From: Anabaena azotica FACHB-119
GTDB lineage: Bacteria; Cyanobacteriota; Cyanobacteriia; Cyanobacteriales; Nostocaceae
Assembly: GCF_014697625.1 (NCBI RefSeq)
Contig: NZ_JACJSG010000057.1
Span: 1 to 46,408 of the forward strand
DNA length: 46,408 nucleotides
Direction of reading: 5' to 3'
The number at the start of each line of letters is the position of its first letter. Position 1 is the stretch's first letter. A program made the position numbers and the translations under genes. This document shows positions 9,244-16,736 of this stretch, one piece after another. The notes under the pieces were generated by a model that was not told the origin of the DNA, did no database searches, and saw only the letters and a program-made list of their open reading frames with translations.

Positions 9244-9790
9244 CGATATACCAACCGTCAGCTTTATAAGTAATTGTGGCGGTTTTGATTTTGAAGCCGT
9301 CAGGAATAGGACGGTGCAAAATCATTTTCACCTTGCCGATTTTGGGCAGTTGAATAAACTTACCCTGTATGTGTTCTGGTTTGATGGGGTCAGGAAATGT
9401 TAGAGAACGGTAACGCCCTTTTCCTTTGAACCTGGGACGACCAGATTTTTTCCCGTTACTGTCACCTTTTAACCAACGGTCAAAAGTTTTATCTACTCTA
9501 GTAATTACGTGTTGTAATGTATGAGAAACTAATTCCTTATACTCAGGAAATAGCGCTTTAGTGTTTGCTAAATCCTTTTGTTGTGACCAACGATTGGGTC
9601 TGTCTTTCAATGGTGCAATACTGCAACAAACTATAGAGCATCGGTCAACGTCACAACGGTTTTCTTCCCACCAGTTAAAGCGTTCTGCTAACCTGTAATT
9701 ATACTGGCGACGGCACAATTCAATCCAGTGTTCAAATGTGGCTATTTGTTTTTTGGTCAGACGTAAACGGTACTGGTAGGTTAATCTCAT
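9224..9790 (-). pseudogene. tnpB: TnpB RNA-guided nuclease, N-terminal half
   Basis: 5' exon of the split tnpB. Begins MRLTYQYRLRLTKKQIATFE and runs through the wedge/REC-like part (PRFKGKGRYRSLTFP, IQLPKIGKVKMILHRPIP) to ITYKADGWYI. At 9243 the group II intron begins and the last residues (GAIRSV) are intron-encoded. The natural continuation, LSLEDKTVP...GVDMGL, is found 5.2 kb away. The first 182 residues are normal TnpB. The element lies 35 bp downstream of an HTH gene. Confidence 0.88.
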
Positions 9791-9825
9791 TGAGACAATT
9801 CCTCTACTTTAAGTTTGAATACTGA

Positions 9826-10215
9826 CTAACCCACCAAATAACTAATAACTTGCGGATCTATCGCAGCAATCCGCTTTCTGATTGACGCAGGTGGATTCTG
9901 AAAGAACCGTTTTAGATCCTTACTTCTGACCTGATAACAATGAATAGAGCGCTTTTTAGCTTTAAGCCAACCCTGTCTCACCCATTTAGTAATAGTCGTT
10001 GGATGTAAACAAAGGTTTTTAGCAATTTCACGACAACTGTAATTATCAAGGGTGGGTCTTGTTGAGTAACCCAAAGTATAAAGTTTATAAGTAATAGCTA
10101 ACTCACTACGATAATAGCCCCTTCTTTTGAGCCGGAAAGCTATTTGTTTGACTGTATATGTTTCAGCCATTTGTTCTAAAGTTATTAATTCTGCTTCAGT
10201 CCATCTTCTGTACAT
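9826..10215 (-). CDS. Helix-turn-helix DNA-binding protein
   Basis: A 129-residue basic protein. The N-terminal half (RRWTEAELITLEQMAETYTVKQIAFRL) looks like a SANT/Myb-like or sigma-4-like trihelical segment. The second half (SCREIAKNLCLHPTTITKWVRQGWLKAKK) is a clear MerR/excisionase-type winged HTH. Similar proteins occur in cyanobacterial plasmids and islands. It may be a recombination directionality factor or a transcription regulator; neither is proved. It is followed closely by the tnpB element, which probably separated it from the 88-residue gene at 3102-3368. Confidence 0.6.
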   Translation of the reverse strand: MYRRWTEAELITLEQMAETYTVKQIAFRLKRRGYYRSELAITYKLYTLGYSTRPTLDNYSCREIAKNLCLHPTTITKWVRQGWLKAKKRSIHCYQVRSKDLKRFFQNPPASIRKRIAAIDPQVISYLVG

Positions 10216-10267
10216 TGATAAACCTCAAAAACTCATCAAAATCAGAATCAAAATAGGATTAATATTT

Positions 10268-10301
10268 TGTAGAGGCGACCCAAGGGTGAATCGCCTCTAC
10301 A
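10268..10301. terminator. Inverted repeat, possible terminator
   Basis: TGTAGAGGCGA and TCGCCTCTACA are perfect 11-base arms around a 12-base loop, just beyond the stop of the 10311-11066 gene. This type of GAGGCGA hairpin recurs in Nostoc-like genomes as a dispersed repeat, so it may be a repeat used as a terminator. Confidence 0.55.
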
Positions 10302-10310
10302 GGTCTTTAA

Positions 10311-11066
10311 CTACCGTCTTCTAGTAGGTACAACTGGCTGATTCTGCGGCTGTAACGATGCCCGTGCCTCTGCTTCGGATACTCCCGTTAGTGCAGGTCG
10401 AACTTCTGCATTCAATGCCCATCGCTCGTAAGTTTCGTTTGTGACCCAATGCAATGTCGCCCCTGACTCCGCACCGCTACGGATCATCTCTGCTGCTTCC
10501 AGTGCATCTTTCTCAAAGTCAGACTGTGGGTTACGGTACGACCACTGAATAAACCAGTACGTACCTAGCGCACCGTCTACTTTCTGAAACTCAGCACAGA
10601 AAACGTAGTTTTTGAGTACACTAGCGATCGCCTCATAGCAAAACTCTTTGGGATCTCCGGGCATTCCTTCCTCGCACCATTGCTGAAATGCACGATGGGC
10701 GAAGTGGTTGTACAGTCCGGCGAAACTGTCTTTACTGCGGCGGTGCATTAGAAAACTCAACAGCATGGACGCTGGCCCTTTAAACTGGTCTTTGAGTTCG
10801 CCTGTAACGGGAATCACCCACAGTTCGGTAAATGCTTCGTTGATGAAGTTCTCGTTAATGGTGAGTAAACGGTCTGGACGAGAGATAGCGATCGCAAAAT
10901 CCGCTTTGTTACCTTTGAGGTATCCGCCTTGCTGTGCCTCTAAGATTGTTAGCTTCGGTGGACAGTCGAGCAGAAATTGCCCGTACTCCTTGGCACAGTT
11001 GGCTTGCAGTTTGGGTTGGCTGGGAGGGATTAAGAAAACGCTGTTGTTGATTTTGATGGTTTCCAT
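10311..11066 (-). CDS. Conserved-looking hypothetical protein
   Basis: 251 residues, no domain recognised. It has the composition of a soluble folded protein (NINENFINEAFTELWVIPV, FQKVDGALGTYWFIQWSYR) and a disordered tail ending PTRRR. It is the third of a run of minus-strand genes (11837, 11129, 10311) that may form one transcription unit downstream of the XRE regulator, and it ends at the hairpin at 10268-10301. Two GCGATCGC sites lie inside. Function unknown. Confidence 0.7.
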   Translation of the reverse strand: METIKINNSVFLIPPSQPKLQANCAKEYGQFLLDCPPKLTILEAQQGGYLKGNKADFAIAISRPDRLLTINENFINEAFTELWVIPVTGELKDQFKGPASMLLSFLMHRRSKDSFAGLYNHFAHRAFQQWCEEGMPGDPKEFCYEAIASVLKNYVFCAEFQKVDGALGTYWFIQWSYRNPQSDFEKDALEAAEMIRSGAESGATLHWVTNETYERWALNAEVRPALTGVSEAEARASLQPQNQPVVPTRRR

Positions 11067-11128
11067 GATTGTGAGTTACTTGTTGCGTGAAGTGGTTGTA
11101 TGGGTGTGAATTAGGGTGATTGGTGTGT

Positions 11129-11713
11129 TTAGTCTTCAGGGAAGATGTTTGAGGTAATGTCAAATTTTTGGTTCTCTTCTAACCCTGATTGCAGATAATC
11201 CAGTGCAGTTTGAGCATCACCTAAAGTTAAATCTGGTTGATAGTCAAGTGCTTGATAATCAGGGTGTTTAGCAATCTCTCTGAGGATTAACTGTGCAGCA
11301 TCAATAAATGACTGTAGAGTGGGTGGAGAATCCCAAGATTTCTTTTGCGGCTGGGTGGGTGCTTCGTTCTGGACAGTAGATTCAGCCGCCGCTATAGTTA
11401 CAGTTACAGGGATTGCGCTCAGTTCAGTGTTTAAATGTTCAAGTTGACGTGAGTAGTAATGTATTTCTTCCTGAAGTTGTGTTTTTAATTCCTCTGAGGT
11501 GAGTAGTCTGATCTCGTTCTCTACTCGGTGTTCTTCGTCTTCCTGATTCTTGTCTGGGAGCATGACATAACGCCAGCCTGCTCCGTACTCACTGCCAAGA
11601 TAAGTATCTGGGGCGTAGTATTTCATGCCTATTATTACGCCGTATTCGGTACGCTGACCAAAGGCATAAAGGGGATGTCTCCAGTGTTGGGGAATTGATA
11701 TCACGGGTTCCAT
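11129..11713 (-). CDS. Hypothetical protein with internal coiled coil
   Basis: 194 residues. The N-terminal part (ISIPQHWRHPLYAFGQRTEYGVIIGMKYY) contains a compact segment with YAPDTYLGSEYGAGWRYVML. It is followed by a helix-forming stretch (TSEELKTQLQEEIHYYSRQLEHLNTEL) and a C-terminal acidic region. It is not a family I recognise. The same-strand neighbours 62 bp downstream and 123 bp upstream suggest an operon. Confidence 0.65.
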   Translation of the reverse strand: MEPVISIPQHWRHPLYAFGQRTEYGVIIGMKYYAPDTYLGSEYGAGWRYVMLPDKNQEDEEHRVENEIRLLTSEELKTQLQEEIHYYSRQLEHLNTELSAIPVTVTIAAAESTVQNEAPTQPQKKSWDSPPTLQSFIDAAQLILREIAKHPDYQALDYQPDLTLGDAQTALDYLQSGLEENQKFDITSNIFPED

Positions 11714-11745
11714 TGTTGTAATTTTTGAATGAAGAGATGTTTGTG

Positions 11746-11834
11746 AGGAAGGGGGAAGGGGGAAGGGGGAAAGGGTAAAGGGGAAGGGAATGAAGATTTG
11801 TACCTTTAACCTTTCCCCTTTAACCTTTACCCTG
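11746..11834. repeat. Purine-rich heptamer repeats facing pyrimidine repeats
   Basis: Tandem variants of GGGGGAA, AAAGGGT and AAAGGGG are followed after about 15 bases by CTTTAAC-CTTTCCC-CTTTAAC-CTTTACC. The two arms are complementary, so the stretch can fold into a long hairpin between two genes. It matches the short tandemly repeated repetitive sequences typical of heterocystous cyanobacteria and might also terminate transcription of the upstream gene. Confidence 0.6.
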
Positions 11835-11836
11835 GT

Positions 11837-12526
11837 TTACGCTGTCAATAGTTCTGCGCTATCAAGCAGATGCTTCAATTCCACGGGTGGCATTTGTTCA
11901 AGTGGGTGGTATTGCAAGTATTCATTGAGAAGGTCTGCACTCTCCGGTAACTCTGCTCTTGAAACCAACCACACGGCATCTGAGGCTGAGTTACAAAAGA
12001 TTTGCTGTTGGGTAACATCATCTGTGCGGGTAAACCACCAATTACCGTTAGTGCAACCAGCCTCGCCTAGTTTCTCGTCGCCTTGGTAAATCCCATCCTC
12101 TAGCAATTCCAGTCCGTGTTGCTCACAAGCATCGAAAATCTGTACCATGATTTCATTACCAGTGGTAGCGGTTGGGGTTTCTTCCCCTTCTACTGGTAAT
12201 GACCCATCCTTATAATGTATGCAGATGTATCGGTGGCATAACATTGGGGTGGCTGCGCGATGTACTTCTGTGCCGTTCACCATCACTACCCAGCGCTGGG
12301 TAACAAAATCGTTGTCATCATGCGTAACAGTGGCGATTAGCTTGCTTCCAACGTAATATTCCTTGTCGTAAAAGGATATATCAACCACTCTGGGTTCTTC
12401 TGGTGCTACAGCTTGGGCTTGGGTTTCGAGGTGCTTGTATAGCTCTGCCTGTGCTGCGGCTTGTTCATCTATTGGGGGGTGGTTGAAGCTTTTTGACGGT
12501 TGCTGTGCGCTAATTAATTGAGTCAT
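11837..12526 (-). CDS. Hypothetical protein
   Basis: About 229 residues from the start MTQLISAQQPS at 12526, chosen because AGGATC lies about eight bases upstream; the open frame extends 12 codons further. The central part (VDISFYDKEYYVGSKLIATV..DFVTQRWVVMVNG) predicts a beta-rich fold and the C-terminus a helical segment. No family recognised. It is the first gene downstream of the XRE regulator, and repeated GAGTACAAA motifs lie in front of it, so the regulator probably controls it. Confidence 0.65.
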   Translation of the reverse strand: MTQLISAQQPSKSFNHPPIDEQAAAQAELYKHLETQAQAVAPEEPRVVDISFYDKEYYVGSKLIATVTHDDNDFVTQRWVVMVNGTEVHRAATPMLCHRYICIHYKDGSLPVEGEETPTATTGNEIMVQIFDACEQHGLELLEDGIYQGDEKLGEAGCTNGNWWFTRTDDVTQQQIFCNSASDAVWLVSRAELPESADLLNEYLQYHPLEQMPPVELKHLLDSAELLTA

Positions 12527-12616
12527 AATATAGATCCTGTAAAGGGAAAGGCGATCGCACAAGTTTCGTAGGCTGGGGCGGTCGTCTTTTTTTCATATAT
12601 CTATAATAACAACTCA

Positions 12617-12644
12617 GAGTACAAATATCAACTAGGAGTACAAA
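12617..12644. promoter_or_regulatory. Candidate operator: two GAGTACAAA repeats
   Basis: GAGTACAAA occurs at 12617-12625 and 12636-12644, 19 bases apart (about two helical turns), upstream of the 11837-12526 gene and overlapping the end of the XRE gene. The reverse complement TTTGTACT reappears at 12977-12984 in front of the XRE gene. Repetition at both ends of a regulator gene suggests binding sites for it. Confidence 0.45.
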
Positions 12645-12912
12645 GATTTTTTGTAACTTCAACACGCAACTCCGTCATAATCTCAATTAGTTCTACATCA
12701 AGCGTTTTGGCGATTGCTGTAATAATCTTTGTGGAAACAGACGCAGCTTCCCCATTTTCGAGTTTTCTGATGTATTCTTGCGAGCATTCAACCTGCGCCT
12801 TTAAGAGCGCATCAGCTATTTCCCGCCTAGACTTCTTGCCACGCAATAATCTCAGGTTATTTCCACATTCTTTATTCCACGCCAGCATCACCACCCAGTC
12901 CAAGGGAACCAT
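12628..12912 (-). CDS. XRE-family helix-turn-helix regulator
   Basis: Transcriptional repressor of the Cro/CI type. The HTH is visible as NLRLLRGKKSRREIADAL, then CSQEYIRKLENGEAA, the usual recognition helix and ENG turn, followed by IITAIAKTLDVELIEIM. I place the start at Met 12912 (MVPLDW) and not at 12963, because a strong AGGAGGT lies at 12917-12923, five bases upstream; this gives 94 residues. It is divergent from the replication-like module starting at 13150 and could repress both that module and the minus-strand genes. Confidence 0.82.
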   Translation of the reverse strand: MVPLDWVVMLAWNKECGNNLRLLRGKKSRREIADALLKAQVECSQEYIRKLENGEAASVSTKIITAIAKTLDVELIEIMTELRVEVTKNLCTPS

Positions 12913-12976
12913 AATTACCTCCTTTGTCTTTTTTAATTTTATATTTGCACTTTCAGTTGTCATGTGGCAAGATAAT

Positions 12977-12984
12977 TTTGTACT
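12977..12984. promoter_or_regulatory. Candidate operator half-site TTTGTACT
   Basis: Inverted copy of the motif found twice at 12617-12644. It lies in the divergent promoter region between the XRE gene and the module at 13150, where autoregulation is expected. Confidence 0.4.
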
Positions 12985-13023
12985 GTGAGTTCAACCAACC
13001 AGCTTAGTTATACAAGAATTTGT

Positions 13024-13046
13024 CGGTGGAATGAGTATTCCAGCCG
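13024..13046. promoter_or_regulatory. Inverted repeat TGGAAT-gagt-ATTCCA
   Basis: A perfect six-base dyad (13027-13032 and 13037-13042), extended by CGG and CCG with one unpaired base, lies about 105 bp before the start at 13150 in the intergenic region shared with the XRE gene. It is a candidate regulator-binding site or part of an origin-like region. Confidence 0.4.
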
Positions 13047-13149
13047 CCAAATTACTATGTCAACTAAAGAGGTGATTTCTGATAGTACAGCAGTTTTCTT
13101 TTGCATTCACCAGTTCTTTGCCTTGTAAGCAGCACATACAGGTAATGCC

Positions 13150-14742
13150 ATGCTGACACTAGACCCCGAAACAACATCAGCACCCAGCTACAGCCTTCTC
13201 AACGCCAGCATTCAAGAGACTTTCACCTCTCTCGACCGTTTCGAGTGGCAGGCTGTGAGCGAAGTTATGCAAATGCGCGACAAACAACTTTACCTTGAAG
13301 CTGGTTATGCTGATTTTAAGGAATATTGTCAGCGTGAGTTATCCGCTTGGGGAGGCTATCGGAGAATCACCCAACTCTTGGGAGCTAAGAAGGTCATCGA
13401 TACAGTTGGTGAACTAGGTGAACACATCAAAAACGAACGCCAAGCCCGTCCCCTACTCCGGCTTGTCAAGGAACCAGACAAACTAAGGGAAGCTGTAGCG
13501 ATCGCAATTAGAGAAAACCCCTCACCCAATCAATCGGATTTTGCGGCGGCCGCTCAGAAAGTGGTTCCACGAACTCCACGCCCACGTATAAAAGCCCCAA
13601 CTCAGGAACCATTGGTTCCCAAAAACTCCGAACCATTGGTTCCCCAACCTGCCAGAGTTACGGTTACGTCAGCAGATCACCCCAGACATGGAGAATCGGG
13701 GACAATCGAGGCAGACCCCCCGAACTACTGGCAGCAGATTGTAACTTTTGCTGATGGTAGCAGGGAACTGGTTAATAATGCTGATTTAGATGCCCCAAGT
13801 GTTCCATACCCTACTCAAAGAACTTACCCCAAAGAGTATGCCGAAGCGATCGCCGCAATCGAACAACAGTATCAGCAAAAAATTGAGCGACTAGAACAGG
13901 AATTGAGGATTGGTCTACAGTCTGAAGCCACAGCCAAAGCTGAACAGCAGATGCAGGAACAACTCTCGTCATGGCAACAACTATACCAACAGCAGAAAGA
14001 GCAGATCATACAGATGCAGCAACGCCTGGACGAAATGGAAGCTCTTAGAAAGTTGGGGGACGAGAACGAGCAATTAAAACAACGTAATCAGGAGCTAGAA
14101 AACGCGGTACAAGAAAGACCTTCCCAGCAGTGGGGAAATACTCTTACTAAGCAAGCTGCTAAGGCGTTGAACAAGGAAGTCATGCGATCGCTCGACCAGA
14201 CAATTGACCTGCGATCGCTAGCCCAGGAACCACCTAAAGAGAACGCCCAGGAATGCTTACGCTTGATGGGTATTGCACTCGGTAATCTGGCGACGGCCAT
14301 GAACAATACCCAAGCCTTGCAAGCTGCGGCCTTAATCCTGGGGACTGAGCCAAACAAAAGCGCGATCGCATACCGTGCCGAACAGCTACAACTCATACCC
14401 CAGGCTGTGAGCGATATTCGGGCTGTGCTTGCCAAACCTGGGTGTAGTTGGCCGGACTATTTGGATGTAGCAAGAGAGTACGAGGTTATCGAACAGGATT
14501 ACTTAGCCCAGTTAACCCCACAAGAGGTAGAGCTAATCACCGCCTTAGAGAAAGACGCACAACCCAAAATTATAGGGGTCGGTTCTATCGTAGCCCATGC
14601 TGATATTTACAGTGCTTTATACAACACCAGAGGTGAAGTTATAGAAGACCTGGGTGATGAAGTTTGGGTGGCTTGGGAGCATTGGAAAGACCGCCCGAAA
14701 AAGACAGACCGATATTTCAAAAAAGAGTTGCGACTGTTGTAG
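13150..14742 (+). CDS. Plasmid-type DNA-binding coiled-coil protein
   Basis: 530 residues. The N-terminal domain (RDKQLYLEAGYADFKEYCQRELSAWGG, then ERQARPLLRLVKEP) has the pattern of the HTH-type domain seen in plasmid and phage ParB-like or replication-accessory proteins. A KOW-like segment follows (about 175-215), then a long Gln/Glu coiled coil (about 225-320). The globular C-terminal domain ends KIIGVGSIVAHADIYSALYN. It is the first gene of the three-gene module. A truncated second copy of its C-terminal third lies at 34944-35487. It probably acts in plasmid maintenance or replication; this is inference. Confidence 0.7.
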   Translation: MLTLDPETTSAPSYSLLNASIQETFTSLDRFEWQAVSEVMQMRDKQLYLEAGYADFKEYCQRELSAWGGYRRITQLLGAKKVIDTVGELGEHIKNERQARPLLRLVKEPDKLREAVAIAIRENPSPNQSDFAAAAQKVVPRTPRPRIKAPTQEPLVPKNSEPLVPQPARVTVTSADHPRHGESGTIEADPPNYWQQIVTFADGSRELVNNADLDAPSVPYPTQRTYPKEYAEAIAAIEQQYQQKIERLEQELRIGLQSEATAKAEQQMQEQLSSWQQLYQQQKEQIIQMQQRLDEMEALRKLGDENEQLKQRNQELENAVQERPSQQWGNTLTKQAAKALNKEVMRSLDQTIDLRSLAQEPPKENAQECLRLMGIALGNLATAMNNTQALQAAALILGTEPNKSAIAYRAEQLQLIPQAVSDIRAVLAKPGCSWPDYLDVAREYEVIEQDYLAQLTPQEVELITALEKDAQPKIIGVGSIVAHADIYSALYNTRGEVIEDLGDEVWVAWEHWKDRPKKTDRYFKKELRLL

Positions 14743-14842
14743 GGCTAACAACTACTAGATAGTCCGCAGAGCAAATGCAGCATGGCTTAAATGCTGCTGA
14801 TATTTTCATGCGTCAAATTTACACCATTACCACGGGAATTTT

Positions 14843-15598
14843 ATGACATTAGAATTTACACTCGAACTTGCTCAGAAGTTGCACAACAGCAACCAGATTA
14901 TAGATTTTGATTGGGCTTGGTCAGTGCTGGGGTATAGCCGAAAGGATAATGCCAAGCGAATGCTCGTTGGTTACTTTGAACGAAATTTCGATTATTTCGT
15001 ACAACCTGCTGATGAATCGCCAGAACCTTTACCACATGAAGTTTTCCTCACTTCTGAGGAAAATTCAAAAGCAGGTAGACCAGTCGAAAAGATTTATTTG
15101 ACTATCGAATGCTTTAAAGAAATGGGGATGTTGTCTAAGAGTGAACAAGGCAGACAGATCCGCAAATACTTTCTGCAATGCGAAGCTATTGCTAAAGAAT
15201 CAGTGAAGCTAATTCCTCAGTTACAGCAACAAATTCAGGATTTACAACAAAATTTCACACAGTTACAAGCCCAAGTACAAACCCTGTTACCCCCGTCATC
15301 TGATTTTATGCCCCCAGGTTGGGATGCTGAGGTTTGGCGATCGCTACCTCCACAAGATCAACGTCACTTCAGGTTTATGTTCCGTCGCCGCAATTTCCGC
15401 CCCTCCCAGCAGGGTCAAGCTGAACCAGTGGCACTACCCGCCATCAGTACTGAGCAGATGAAGCGGAAGCAGACGGATGAGGTAGCCCAGTTAGTGGGTG
15501 AAGTATCCCCCGAACAGAAACGAGAAGTTCAGTTAGCCAAACAAGAGATTTTGAGGCAGTTCTGGTCACAAGCGCCAGATGAAGATGTGCCGTTTTAG
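14843..15598 (+). CDS. Phage antirepressor-like protein (AntA/AntB-type N-terminus)
   Basis: 251 residues. The N-terminal domain (IIDFDWAWSVLGYSRKDNAKR, FERNFDYFV, GRPVEKIYLTIECFKEMGM, then SEQGRQIRKYFLQCE) matches the AntA/AntB phage antirepressor pattern. It continues into a coiled coil (residues about 125-150) and a conserved C-terminal DNA-associated domain (PPGWDAEVWRSLPPQDQRHF). The second module copy at 35574-36379 has the same C-terminal domain but a different N-terminal domain. It sits between the coiled-coil protein and the replication-like gene, 38 bp before the latter. Likely a regulator of module expression. Confidence 0.7.
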   Translation: MTLEFTLELAQKLHNSNQIIDFDWAWSVLGYSRKDNAKRMLVGYFERNFDYFVQPADESPEPLPHEVFLTSEENSKAGRPVEKIYLTIECFKEMGMLSKSEQGRQIRKYFLQCEAIAKESVKLIPQLQQQIQDLQQNFTQLQAQVQTLLPPSSDFMPPGWDAEVWRSLPPQDQRHFRFMFRRRNFRPSQQGQAEPVALPAISTEQMKRKQTDEVAQLVGEVSPEQKREVQLAKQEILRQFWSQAPDEDVPF

Positions 15599-15636
15599 AT
15601 TTACCAATTTCTGCAAACATATATGAAAGGTGAGAT

Positions 15637-16692
15637 ATGAGCAGCATTGCATCTACTGAGAAATTCTCTGTCCTGGTCATTCTGCGCCGGGAGTACCTTG
15701 ACATCACTGGTAATTACTGCGCCGCCAAGCTGATTGAGTATTTTCGGCACTGGACAAAGTGGAAGCTCAAGAACCACCGTACTCCCTGGATTTACCAGCC
15801 TCTTAAGCGAATCTACGCTGATTTAATGGGTGAGCATAGCCTTCATGTGATTCGGGCTGCGATCGCTCGGCTTGAAGAAATGGGGATTATCGAGAAGCAG
15901 AAAAATCCGGGTAACGGACAGGATAGGACTTGGCAGTATAAATTAAACTTTAATGTACTCAATGGGTTATTAGGATATCGCAAGTGCAAAACTGAACGTT
16001 CGGGATTCAATGCAGAACAACACCACAGAAACCAACCAGAAGCTTCAAAACCACAACAACACACTGCTGTTGAGCCTCCTAAAAGTGAGGAAGTGGAAAA
16101 CGAGAATTTGGAGTGTGACCAGGAAGAGTCGAGCCAAGCCCCAGAACCAGAGTTACCCCAGATTACTCACTACGTTGATGAACCAGAACAAGATGACTCG
16201 ACTAACGAGATAGACCATCATGAAGGCCATTCTTCCGCCGCCCCGGTTGCGTCCAATTTTTGTAATGAAGACTCTAGTGATGATAATTACACTGACCCAC
16301 AAGATAAATCAGTACAGCCCAGTCAAGAGGAAGTGCAGGAGTTATTGCAGCAGTTACGGGAGATTCCTTGTACCCCTCAGTTTCGGTTAAATGGGGAGAT
16401 TCAGCGCACGGTCAAGCGGTATTGGGCGAATGTGCCGGGTGCGATCGCGTATCTCAAGGATGCACTGCGAACTTGGAAAGGTGTTAAGTCACCGGAAGCT
16501 GTGTTTGTGGCTGCTTGTAAGGAGGAGAGGAAGCCGGAGACGCAACAGGCTAATTCGGGTGCGATCGCGTGGTTTGAGTGGGCGAGGAAAAACAGGATTG
16601 TGATTGCGATGTCGGGTGAGGTTGTGTATGCGCCGGAAGGTGAGGCTGTGGCACTGGCGGAGATGATGCGGAGGTTTCCGATGGGGGAGTAG
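15637..16692 (+). CDS. Winged-helix replication-like protein
   Basis: 351 residues. The N-terminal 110 residues (SVLVILRREYLDITGNYCAAKLIEYFRHW, then SLHVIRAAIARLEEMGIIEKQKNPGNGQDRTWQYKL) form a winged-helix domain resembling phage/plasmid replisome organisers and Rep initiators. The middle is an acidic disordered linker, and the C-terminal helical domain (about 245-345) includes PGAIAYLKDALRTWKGVKSPEAVF. A near-identical paralogue is at 36418-37488. Its 3' end recurs twice more as fragments. Role in replication initiation is inferred from the fold pattern. Confidence 0.65.
   Translation: MSSIASTEKFSVLVILRREYLDITGNYCAAKLIEYFRHWTKWKLKNHRTPWIYQPLKRIYADLMGEHSLHVIRAAIARLEEMGIIEKQKNPGNGQDRTWQYKLNFNVLNGLLGYRKCKTERSGFNAEQHHRNQPEASKPQQHTAVEPPKSEEVENENLECDQEESSQAPEPELPQITHYVDEPEQDDSTNEIDHHEGHSSAAPVASNFCNEDSSDDNYTDPQDKSVQPSQEEVQELLQQLREIPCTPQFRLNGEIQRTVKRYWANVPGAIAYLKDALRTWKGVKSPEAVFVAACKEERKPETQQANSGAIAWFEWARKNRIVIAMSGEVVYAPEGEAVALAEMMRRFPMGE
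15858..16223 (+). repeat. 366 bp tract identical to 36639-37004
   Basis: Within two paralogous genes that differ at many positions on both sides, this stretch matches base for base with a constant offset of 20781. It starts at a GCGATCGC site. Interpreted as a recent gene-conversion tract. Confidence 0.85.
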
Positions 16693-16736
16693 GTTATAAA
16701 TCAATACGGTTCAGTTAAGACTCAAAGTTGTGTAAA

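Larger units (their letters stand above)
3355..9810 (-). mobile_element. IS200/IS605-type (tnpB-only) element, interrupted by a group II intron
   Basis: Outer shell of a nested insertion. The right end is marked by the hairpin at 3363-3390 just after the tnpB stop; the left end lies in the 35 bp between the tnpB start (9790) and the upstream HTH gene. No tnpA (Y1 transposase) is present, so this is a tnpB-only element that would need a transposase in trans. Exact ends are not resolved because these elements make no target duplication. Confidence 0.7.

Noticed and set aside
10708..11109. 133-codon plus-strand ORF
   Set aside because: It is antisense to the 251-residue gene, with a less protein-like composition.
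11746..11834. Possible CRISPR-like tandem repeat
   Set aside because: The units are contiguous heptamer variants without spacers, and the two halves are mutually complementary.
16010..16213. 67-codon plus-strand ORF (identical copy at 36791-36994)
   Set aside because: It is an out-of-frame shadow within the gene-conversion tract; identity only reflects the identical DNA.
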